From GCA-002793235 sp965267355 (GTDB taxonomy: Bacteria > Bacteroidota > Bacteroidia > Flavobacteriales_E > Vicingaceae), in NCBI GenBank assembly GCA_965267355.1, contig OZ253956.1, positions 1,550,001 through 1,614,000 of the forward strand: a DNA stretch of 64,000 nucleotides, given 5' to 3'. Positions within the stretch are counted from its first letter, which is position 1; each line of letters begins with the position of its first letter. Of this stretch, positions 1 through 8,300 are shown piece by piece. The notes below the pieces were generated by a model. It was not told where the DNA came from and ran no database searches. It saw nothing but the letters and a program-made list of their open reading frames with translations. The translations under genes were made by a program, and so were the position numbers.

Positions 1-576
1 AGCATCTTTAATTTCAGTAATTACTGGATCAATAATGTACTCTTGTGCTTGCTCTCTAATAGATTCTACTACCTGAAAATCAAGTAACACTTCTGCACCA
101 GCGTTAGCAGAAACTTGTTCATCAATTTCAATAATTACTTCTTTTGGTTTATCCCACATTAATTCCACAGTTGCAGAACCACTTCCAGAAACTCCTCCAG
201 CTGAAGAACTTCCATTTAATGTTAATGTGTTTTGCTCACCAAACGTAATTCTTAATTTAGAGTACGTACCCACTTCTACTGAGCCGTTGTAAGCCAAAAG
301 AGTTTCTACTCCGTTGGTTAAACTTAACACACTAACCTGTTGTGTTTCGTTGCTTAATGAAACCCAACCAGAGTTTTCTAAATAGGCATCTACTCCAGTA
401 ATTTCTACATCTAATGCAGCATAATCTCCAGGAGCATCTGTCATTTTTACTTTAAAATCTCCAGCTTGTGTTGGTGTTGCAGGGGCTGGTTGAATGTCTT
501 CTTTTTGACAAGAGGTAAAGCCAAACATAAAAGCTGCTATTACCATTGCCATTGATGTAATTTTTAATGTTTTCAT
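1..576 (-). CDS. DUF4382 lipoprotein, partial (C-terminus outside window)
   Basis: This secreted lipoprotein runs off the left edge, so only its first 192 residues are present and no stop codon is seen. Residues 1-23 form a lipoprotein signal ending in FTSC, which makes Cys23 the likely lipidation site and predicts a membrane-anchored protein. From about residue 38 the sequence follows the DUF4382 pattern: VKMTDAPGDY, then a beta-rich stretch with GVETLL and GTYSKLRI, and later LLDFQVVESI. That family has no established function and is known mostly from bacterial lipoproteins. The start is the ATG directly before the signal peptide. The next gene upstream on this strand is tRNA-Val, and about 240 non-coding bases separate the two. 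Confidence 0.8.
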   Translation of the reverse strand, partial: MKTLKITSMAMVIAAFMFGFTSCQKEDIQPAPATPTQAGDFKVKMTDAPGDYAALDVEITGVDAYLENSGWVSLSNETQQVSVLSLTNGVETLLAYNGSVEVGTYSKLRITFGEQNTLTLNGSSSAGGVSGSGSATVELMWDKPKEVIIEIDEQVSANAGAEVLLDFQVVESIREQAQEYIIDPVITEIKDA

Positions 577-783
577 GACTTTATAGTTTTTGGTTAAACA
601 ATTTTTATTTACAAAACCTAAAGTCAACCCTCGTACCAAGAAAACAAGACATGTGCATAATATAAATGTAACTCTAATGTTTTCAATGCGTTATTGAATA
701 TTTTTTTGATAAGGAAATAAGAATGTTTAATTCAGGTATTTTCAAAATGAAAAAATGAAAGTCGATTTGAAAAAAAGAAAATA

Positions 784-813
784 AAAAAACCCAACCATTT
801 GGTTGGGTTTTTT
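784..813 (-). terminator. Intrinsic terminator behind tRNA-Val
   Basis: A 7-bp GC-containing stem (790-796 with 801-807) has a four-base loop and is extended by six A:T pairs. On the minus strand it ends in a T-run just after the tRNA-Val gene. The A/T symmetry would let it work in both directions. Confidence 0.85.
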
Positions 814-819
814 ATTTCG

Positions 820-894
820 TGGGCGATGAGAGATTCGAACTCCCGACCCCCTCGGTGTAAACGAGGTGCTCTGAACCAACTGAGCTAATCGCCC
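820..894 (-). tRNA. tRNA-Val (anticodon TAC)
   Basis: Read on the minus strand, the 7-bp acceptor stem GGGCGAT pairs with ATCGCCC. A D-arm (AGCTCAGTTGGTT) follows. The anticodon stem CCTCG/CGAGG encloses the loop TTTACAC with anticodon TAC, and the T-arm has the loop TTCGAAT. The discriminator base is A. The 3' CCA is not encoded: the next bases are CG. Confidence 0.97.
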
Positions 895-905
895 GAAAGC
901 GGATG

Positions 906-935
906 CAAATATATACTAAATTGATATTTTGACAA
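906..935 (-). promoter_or_regulatory. Bacteroidota-type promoter of tRNA-Val
   Basis: On the minus strand TTG (933-935) is followed, 19 bases later, by TATATTTG (906-913). This matches the known Bacteroidota primary-sigma pattern TTTG...TAnnTTTG. It lies 11 bases before the 5' end of the tRNA, as expected for a stable-RNA gene. Confidence 0.75.
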
Positions 936-969
936 GTTTTTTCAGAAAAATATTTTGCAAGCCTTTAAC

Positions 970-1737
970 TTATTCAACAGGGCTTCCAAACATTAGTCTG
1001 AAGGCATTCTTTGGTTTTTTCCAAATGTCAACAATCAAATCTTTTGTAGCATGAAATACCAAATATACAGGGTTAAATGAATCAACCTGTTTAGTAATTC
1101 CATAAATGGCTTGCTCTTCTTCTGGTTGAAATGTTCCAAACATTCTATCCCAAATAATTAAAGTAGAACCATAATTTTTGTCAATATATTTATCGTTAAC
1201 AGCATGGTGCACACGATGATGAGAAGGGGTTACAAAAATGTATTCAATGGGTTTAGGTAGTTTTCTGATAAACTCAGTATGAATCCAAAATTGATAAAGC
1301 ACTTCTATTTGGTGGCAGATAAAAAATACAATAGGATCAAAGCTCATCATTATAACAGGAACAAAAAAGAAAACCCTAATGTTTTGTATCCATGATAAAC
1401 GAAACGAAACAGCTAAATTGTAATACCTAGAATTATGATGAACCACATGGGTAGTCCATAGTAATCTCCATTCATGTGAAAGGCGGTGAGACCAATACCT
1501 GCAAAAGTCTAACATTAATATACATACAATGTACGACCACCAGGTGTGTTCAATGCTCCAAGGTGTTATATTGTAAAATACTACTATGATGAAAAACACA
1601 GTAGTTTTGGTTAATGCGTTTACAAACAGATTGCCAAAACCTATGGCAGCAGATGCCAAAAAGTCTTTTCCGTTATAAAGTTCTTTTCTGTTTTTTTTAA
1701 CTGATAAGTAATACTCTAAAGCAACAAGAGCAAACAT
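970..1737 (-). CDS. Fatty acid hydroxylase / sterol desaturase family membrane protein
   Basis: A membrane-bound di-iron oxygenase of the fatty acid hydroxylase superfamily, which uses O2 to hydroxylate or desaturate lipids. The substrate cannot be told from sequence. The histidine clusters that bind the irons are present: H84-x3-H88, H97-x2-HH (100-101) and HHRVHH (173-178), set between hydrophobic segments at about 28-55, 62-80 and 120-142. The start is uncertain. The ATG at 1737 falls inside a hydrophobic helix, and the frame stays open upstream to a stop at 1831-1833 through 31 codons without an ATG (they read like a normal N-terminus, with LEEVLQLDFNTVIWIAAP). Either a rare start codon is used or there is a frameshift with the ATG at 1859, which is out of frame. 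The 75 bases between this stop and tRNA-Val are non-coding. Confidence 0.85.
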   Translation of the reverse strand: MFALVALEYYLSVKKNRKELYNGKDFLASAAIGFGNLFVNALTKTTVFFIIVVFYNITPWSIEHTWWSYIVCILMLDFCRYWSHRLSHEWRLLWTTHVVHHNSRYYNLAVSFRLSWIQNIRVFFFVPVIMMSFDPIVFFICHQIEVLYQFWIHTEFIRKLPKPIEYIFVTPSHHRVHHAVNDKYIDKNYGSTLIIWDRMFGTFQPEEEQAIYGITKQVDSFNPVYLVFHATKDLIVDIWKKPKNAFRLMFGSPVE

Positions 1738-1961
1738 GATTGGTGCTGCTATCCATATTACAGTGTTGAAGTCTAACTGAAGAACCTCCTCCAGTGTTAA
1801 TTTTCTATTAGCGATAACTAAATTGAGATTTTAAAACTTTGAAAAACAAGGTAGTTCATCTACCTAACAACTTTCTCCAAAGGTAAGCATATAAAATTAT
1901 TATACCTAATTACTATCAAACCTTTGGTTAAATTAGGCTATACAATATTGCCTTAAAACTG

Positions 1962-1969
1962 TAGTTTTG
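1962..1969 (+). promoter_or_regulatory. Promoter -7 element (TAGTTTTG)
   Basis: TAGTTTTG fits TAnnTTTG. No good TTG lies 19-21 bases upstream. Transcription would begin around 1975, so the ATG at 1972 would be at or before the first transcribed base. This favours 1978 as the start codon of the following gene. Confidence 0.45.
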
Positions 1970-1977
1970 TAATGCAA

Positions 1978-2754
1978 ATGAAATTAAAGGTTTTTTTATA
2001 TTTAGCGTTAATGTTGTTTTTAGCAACAGCAAGTGTAGCTCAAGAGCGGGTAACTACTTTTGGTTTTCAGCTAAAGCCGATATTGCCATTGCAGTTTTTC
2101 GATGCGGGTAAGCAAGAACAAACGGTAAACAATATAGAGTATATTAATACTCCAAAAATGGGAGTGTCTTTCGGGATGGTAATTCGTAAAGGTTTTACTA
2201 AATCACTTTCGTTAGAAACAGGTATAAATGTGTTAAGACGGAATTTTGATTTAACCATTAACGAACCTGATTCTGCGTTTTCGGGTACTTCGCAATTTCA
2301 GTTATTAAATTATGAGATACCAGTTTTGGGTTTAGTTTATGTAAAGCTAAGTAGGCAAATGTTTATGAATGCAGCAGGAGGAGTGTCGTTTGATATTTAC
2401 CCTACACCATTATTCACTTCTGACATTTATTTTGCTAATGCAGTAAACCGAACGCATTGGTTGCAACCCAGTTTATTGGCTAATATAGGCTGGGAATACA
2501 GAACTGAAAGTAGCGGATATATTTATTTTGGTGCATCATTTCATCGTCCGTTCCGAAAAATATTTACCGAATATGTTACCTATAAAGGTGAGCAAGGTAA
2601 TAGAAGAGAGGAGGCAACTTTCGATTTAACAGGTAATTACATTACGCTTGATTTCCGCTATTTCTTTCATGAAGACCCTGAAAGAAAAAGAAAGAAGATT
2701 AAGAAACCAAAAGTGAAGACAAAGTTTGTTGACCCACGTAAACAGAATAAGTAA
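1978..2754 (+). CDS. Outer-membrane beta-barrel protein
   Basis: A probable outer-membrane beta-barrel protein of the general Bacteroidota porin-like type; no specific role can be assigned. A signal peptide covers the first 22 or so residues and ends in SVAQ. The rest alternates short hydrophobic and polar stretches typical of strands, with aromatic residues near strand ends and glycine-rich turns. The C-terminus departs from a barrel: the last 25 residues are lysine-rich (RKRKKIKKPKVK) and should sit as a charged tail. An ATG also exists at 1972, but the promoter -7 box at 1962-1969 leaves too little room for it. Divergent from the membrane hydroxylase and upstream of pheT, it seems to be a single-gene unit, since pheT has its own promoter. 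Confidence 0.7.
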   Translation: MKLKVFLYLALMLFLATASVAQERVTTFGFQLKPILPLQFFDAGKQEQTVNNIEYINTPKMGVSFGMVIRKGFTKSLSLETGINVLRRNFDLTINEPDSAFSGTSQFQLLNYEIPVLGLVYVKLSRQMFMNAAGGVSFDIYPTPLFTSDIYFANAVNRTHWLQPSLLANIGWEYRTESSGYIYFGASFHRPFRKIFTEYVTYKGEQGNRREEATFDLTGNYITLDFRYFFHEDPERKRKKIKKPKVKTKFVDPRKQNK

Positions 2755-2811
2755 TTCTTGTTTTGGTGTTTTTAGTACAATAAAAGAAAAATACCAGTAC
2801 TCTTATTCCTC

Positions 2812-2841
2812 TTGAAATGCCAAAGAAAAAAACTACTTTTG
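2812..2841 (+). promoter_or_regulatory. Bacteroidota-type promoter of pheT
   Basis: TTG (2812-2814), a spacer of exactly 19 bases, then TACTTTTG (2834-2841), 19 bases before the pheT ATG. Both boxes and the spacing match the Bacteroidota consensus. Confidence 0.75.
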
Positions 2842-2860
2842 TGCTTTAAATTTTATACCC

Positions 2861-5272
2861 ATGAAGATTTCTTACAATTGGCTTAAAAACTATGTAAATA
2901 TTGATTTAGAGGCTGAAAAAGTGTCTCAGATTTTAACTGATTGTGGATTAGAAGTAGAAGGGTTGGAAAAAGTACAAAGTGTAAAAGGTGGGTTAGAAGG
3001 TTTGGTAATTGGAGAAGTACTGACCAAAGAAAAACACCCTGATGCGGACCGCTTAAACTTAACTACTGTAACTATTGGAAATGGAGAACCACTGAACATT
3101 GTTTGTGGAGCTCCAAATGTAGAAGTTGGTCAAAAAGTAGTTGTTGCAACCATTGGCACTACTTTGTATAGTGGTGATGATAGTTTTAAAATCAAGAAAT
3201 CTAAAATAAGAGGTCAGCTTTCTGAAGGGATGATATGTGCTGAAGATGAGATTGGTTTAGGAACTTCTCACGATGGGATTATGGTGTTAGATGCTGATGC
3301 TCAAGTAGGGTTAGAAGCTAAAAAATACTTTAACATTGAAGATGATTATGTGTTTGAAATTGGATTAACACCTAATAGAGCAGATGCCACGGGTCATATA
3401 GGTGTGGCAAGAGATTTAGCTGCTGTATTGAGTTTAGAAAAAGACACTCAAATTTGTCAGCCTTCAGTTAATGATTTTAAAGTGGATAATAATTCATTAG
3501 GTATTGAAGTTGAAGTTGCTGATAGCGAATTGTGTCCAAGATATTCGGGAGTTACCATTAGCAATTTAAAAGTAGCTGAATCTCCAGACTGGTTAAAGAA
3601 TAAATTAACTAGTATCGGTCTAACTCCAATTAACAATGTTGTAGATGTAACCAACTATGTGTTACACGAAACAGGACATCCGTTACACGCTTTTGATGTA
3701 GCAAAAATTAAAGGAAATAAAGTAGTGGTTAGAACCGCTAAAGCAGGAGATAAGTTTACCACTTTAGATGAGCTAGATCGTGAGTTATCTGACAAGGATT
3801 TAATGATTTGCAATGCTGATGAAGGAATGTGTATTGCTGGTGTTTTTGGAGGAATTGATTCAGGGGTTTCTAATGATACCACTGCTATTTTCTTAGAAAG
3901 TGCTTATTTTAATCCTGTTACAGTTCGTAAATCTGCCAAAAGGCATGGTTTAAATACAGATGCTTCATTTCGTTTTGAAAGAGGTGCTGATCCAAATAAT
4001 ACACTTTATGCTTTAAAACGTGCAGCACTTTTAATTCAAGAACTTGCAGGAGGTGAGGTTTCTTCTGAAATAGTAGATGTCTATCCTAATCCAATTTCAA
4101 ATTTTGAAATAGATTTTAATTATACTAATTGTGATAGATTAATTGGAAAGAGCATAGATAGAGGAGTTATTAAAAATATCTTAGTTGCATTAGCCATTGA
4201 AATAGTTTCAGAATCAGATGAAGGGCTGAAACTTTCTGTACCTCCATTTAAAGTAGATGTGCAGCGTGAAGCTGATATAATTGAAGAAATTTTAAGAGTT
4301 TACGGTTACAATAATGTTGAATTGCCGAAGGCAATGACTTCATCTTTATCATTCCGTCAAAAACCAGATAAGGAAAAGATTACCAATTTGATTGCTGATT
4401 TGTTAGTAGCTAATGGTTTTAATGAAATGTTATCCAACTCGCTTACCAAATCAAGTTATTATCCTGAAAATGATACCTTGGTAAAAATTCAGAATCCGTT
4501 AAGTAATGATTTAGCAGTAATGCGTCAAACCATGCTTTTTAATGGATTAGAAACTATTGTTTACAATCAAAATAGAAAATCACCTGATTTAAAATTATTT
4601 GAATGGGGGAGTGTTTACCAAAACAAAAGTGATGAGTTTAATGAGCAAAATTGTTTGAGTCTTTTTGTTACAGGTAAGCTCTATCTTGAAAACTGGAACG
4701 CTAACGATGAACAAGCTAATTTTTATTTTTTAAAAGGAGTGATTCAGTCTATTATGGAGAAGTTCGGGTTTGATAAATTTAAGATGGAAGCTAATGAACT
4801 CTCGAATTCATATTTTGAATACGGCTTAAATTATAAAATCAACAACATTGATTTAATCAATTTTGGTAAGGTGAGTGCTGCTACTCAACAGCAATTTGAT
4901 GTTGATAAAGAAGTGTTTTACGCAGAGTTGAATTATGATAATTTACTTACTCTCGTTTCTCAGAATAAAGTTGTTTATAAAGAGGTAGTTAAGTTTCCTT
5001 CTGTTAGAAGAGACTTGGCTTTATTGTTAGATAAAAGTATTACCTACCAGACGATAAAAGATCTCGCTTCAAAGCAAGAAAGAAAGCTATTAAAAGAAGT
5101 TAACCTTTTTGATGTTTATGAGGGTAAAAACTTACCTGAAGGGAAAAAATCTTACGGAGTAAGTTTTACATTTCTCGATGAAAATAAAACACTAACCGAT
5201 GTTCAGATTGATAAAGTGATGGATAAGATGATTGCTGCTTTCCAAAAAGAACTGTCAGCTGAATTACGTTAA
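2861..5272 (+). CDS. pheT: Phenylalanine--tRNA ligase beta subunit
   Basis: The beta subunit of the heterotetrameric enzyme that charges tRNA-Phe in the cytoplasm. At 803 residues it has the full bacterial length. Domains in order are an N-terminal EMAP-like tRNA-binding domain (about 40-155, with HPDADRLN and IVCGAPNV), the B3/B4 editing region (about 210-390, with TNYVLHETGHPLHAFD), the B5 domain (about 410-480), the catalytic-like core, and the C-terminal FDX-ACB anticodon-binding domain (about 708-803, starting near FPSVRRDLALL). The alpha subunit gene pheS is not in the window, so the two are unlinked here, as is usual in Bacteroidota. It has its own promoter upstream and a strong hairpin terminator downstream. 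Confidence 0.98.
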   Translation: MKISYNWLKNYVNIDLEAEKVSQILTDCGLEVEGLEKVQSVKGGLEGLVIGEVLTKEKHPDADRLNLTTVTIGNGEPLNIVCGAPNVEVGQKVVVATIGTTLYSGDDSFKIKKSKIRGQLSEGMICAEDEIGLGTSHDGIMVLDADAQVGLEAKKYFNIEDDYVFEIGLTPNRADATGHIGVARDLAAVLSLEKDTQICQPSVNDFKVDNNSLGIEVEVADSELCPRYSGVTISNLKVAESPDWLKNKLTSIGLTPINNVVDVTNYVLHETGHPLHAFDVAKIKGNKVVVRTAKAGDKFTTLDELDRELSDKDLMICNADEGMCIAGVFGGIDSGVSNDTTAIFLESAYFNPVTVRKSAKRHGLNTDASFRFERGADPNNTLYALKRAALLIQELAGGEVSSEIVDVYPNPISNFEIDFNYTNCDRLIGKSIDRGVIKNILVALAIEIVSESDEGLKLSVPPFKVDVQREADIIEEILRVYGYNNVELPKAMTSSLSFRQKPDKEKITNLIADLLVANGFNEMLSNSLTKSSYYPENDTLVKIQNPLSNDLAVMRQTMLFNGLETIVYNQNRKSPDLKLFEWGSVYQNKSDEFNEQNCLSLFVTGKLYLENWNANDEQANFYFLKGVIQSIMEKFGFDKFKMEANELSNSYFEYGLNYKINNIDLINFGKVSAATQQQFDVDKEVFYAELNYDNLLTLVSQNKVVYKEVVKFPSVRRDLALLLDKSITYQTIKDLASKQERKLLKEVNLFDVYEGKNLPEGKKSYGVSFTFLDENKTLTDVQIDKVMDKMIAAFQKELSAELR

Positions 5273-5291
5273 AATAAATTTTACGATAAAT

Positions 5292-5323
5292 AAAAAAGGT
5301 GAGGAGTAATCCTCACCTTTTTT
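5292..5323. terminator. Bidirectional terminator between pheT and the giant adhesin gene
   Basis: The stem (5292-5305 with 5310-5323) is an A-run plus GGTGAGGA pairing with TCCTCACC plus a T-run, around the loop GTAA. The two flanking genes converge here, and the A/T tracts on both sides suit termination in both directions. Confidence 0.9.
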
Positions 5324-5341
5324 GTTTTAGTTTAGTATTTG

Positions 5342-8300
5342 TTATCTGATTACATTAACGTGTCCGACTTTAGAATGATGTTCACCATTAATATCTTTAA
5401 ATTCTAATCTCCATACATAAACACCATTTTGTACTAATTTACCTTTGTAGGTTCCATTCCAAGGTTCAAATTTTTGGTGCGATTCAAAAATCAATTCACC
5501 CCAACGGTCAAATATGTAGAAGTTGTAATCAACGTCTGAAATTCCAAATCCGTTAGGGAAGAAACCTTCGTTAAGGTTGTCAAAATCAGGTGTAAATGAA
5601 TTAGGCACATATATACCAAACTCACCTTTAACAATTGCTACTTTAGTAATCGTATTTGTACAACCATGAATATCAGTAACCGTAAGCGTTATTGGATAAG
5701 TTCCAGTATCTTCAGGGAAAGTATAGATAGGGTTAGATAAAGTACTAATATCTAATCCTGCAATGTCCCAATAATAATCTGTAATATTAGTGTAAGATGC
5801 ATCATCAAAATAGATGGTTGGATCAAACATGGTTGCCGGTTGTGGATTCATAGTAAAATCAGCAGTTGGGTTTGGATAAATGTTAATATATCCAACCTGA
5901 GTAACACTGTTAGTACAACCTGTTGTAGAATCGGTAATTGTTAATGAAACATCATAACTTCCAGGAGCATTGTAAACATTAGAGGTGGTATCGCCACTTC
6001 CTCCAGCACCATTACCAAATGTCCATATTTCTCCATAAGAAGGACTAGGTGAAGTATTATAAAACTCAATGGATTGTAATGGTGTTTCACATAAGCTCAA
6101 CGTATCTGCTACAAAACTAACAGTTGGTAAATCACTTACGTAAATAGTAACCATATCAGTAGCATCTGGTGAAGTACATCCGTCAGAAGCTGTAACAGTG
6201 TATGTAGTAGTTGAAGCAGGAGATACATTGTGAGATTGTCCTGCACCAATACCATTATCCCAAGAGTAATTGTATGGACCTCCATTGCCATCAGCAGCAA
6301 CTGCTGAAATATTGGCATTACCACCTAGACAAATGGTATCATCCTCACTTGCAATTACTGTAATTGCAGGAGTAACAGTTACTGTAACATCATCAGTATT
6401 ACTACACATGTTATCATCAAATACTGTTACAGTGTAAGTGATAGTAACTGCCGGAGAAACGTTATGGTTTTGTCCAGCTCCTAACCCTTGGTTCCAACTG
6501 TAAGTGTATGGTGCAGTACCTCCATTACCAGTAGCAGATAAGTTAGTGTTTGCTCCACTACAAATGGTAACATCTGTACCAGCATCTACAGTAACCAATG
6601 GTGGTTCAGTGATAGTTATAGAAGCAGTATCTGTACAACCAGTTGCCTGATCAGTAATAGTAACAATATAAGTTCCGGCACCTAAACCTGTTGCAGTTTG
6701 TGTATTTTGAACAGGAACAGTATTCCAGCTAAAATCATAATTTGCTAATGGATCAGAACCATCTGCAGTAGCATCTCCATCGGCTAAACCATTACAAGAT
6801 ACGTTAGTAGAAGCAGTAATACTTGCAGTAAATCCAGCATTGTTTCCAACGTTGATAGTAAATGTAGTATCACAGCCATTAGCATCTTCAACAGTTACCG
6901 TATAAGAGTTAGGAACTAAATTAAACAAGGTATCATTTGCTGTAGGACCAGCTCCCCAATCATAGGTATAAGCACCTGTACCACCAGCAAAATTAATTAC
7001 AGCAGCCCAACCATCAGGTTGATTACAGTTTGCATTTTGTGAAGCAGTAGTGTAAGTAAACGGAGCAGGTTCAGTTAATGTGAATGTAGAATCTAGGAAA
7101 CAGCCAAAGTTATCAGTAACAGTTACCGTATAAGTACCAGCACCTAAATTAGTTGCAGGGTTGGTAATTTGATTGTTAGCTGCGGCATTCCATTGATAAG
7201 AATAAGGAGCTGTTCCACCTTGAGGTGCCAATATAATTTGACCATTTGTGCCTCCATTACATGTGGGGTTTGTAGGAGTATTTGGAATACTTAATACATT
7301 AAATCTAATAGTCACGTCATCTGCAGAAATACAACCTCCACCATTGTCCTCAGTCCATGTAAAAGTATAGTTACCCGCTGCAGGTACAGTAACTGTAGCA
7401 TTAGGAGTATTAGCGTTAGGAGCAAAGTTCACTCCAGCAGGACCAGTCCAAGTACCAGCACCGATACTAGTTGTAGGATTTAAGTTGTAAGTTAGTGTAC
7501 ATGAAGTATCATCAACCCCTGCATTAGCATTTGGTAAACCAACAAAAGGGCCACTGTTAAATGTAGTAGTACAACCATTGTCATCAGTAATGTCGAACGA
7601 GTACATATCACCGTCTAACAATCCATTAATGGTAATAGTACCATTATGTGTAGCTGTATTGTTGACAAAACTAGCAGTAGCAGGTAGTAAATTAGAAGCA
7701 GTATAGTTAGAACCATTCACTTCAGGTAAACCATTAGTAATGGTAACCGTAACCGAACTATCCTGACAATCTTCTACACCTGCCGTAACGATAGGTTGTA
7801 ATAAAGTAATGTCTACATTGTCAGCAGAAGTACATCCACCACCATTATCTTCAGTCCAGGTTAAAGTATAAGTACCAGCAGTAGCAGCACTAACTGTCGC
7901 ATTAGGAGTATTAGCGTTAGGAGCAAAGTTCACTCCGGCAGGACCAGTCCAGGTACCAGCACCGATACTAGTTGTAGGATTTAAGTTGTAAGTTAGTGTA
8001 CATGAAGTATCATCAACCCCTGCATTAGCATTTGGTAAACCAACAAAAGGGCCACCATTAAATGTAGTAGTACAACCATTGTCATCAGTAATGTCGAACG
8101 AGTACATATCACCGTCTAACAATCCATTAATGGTAATAGTACCATTATGAGTAGCTGTATTGTTTACAAAACTAGCAGTAGCAGGTAGTAAGTTAGACGC
8201 TGTATAGTTAGAACCATTCACTTCAGGTAAACCATTAGTAATGGTAACCGTAACCGAACTATCCTGGCAATCTTCTACACCTGCCGTAACGATAGGTTGT

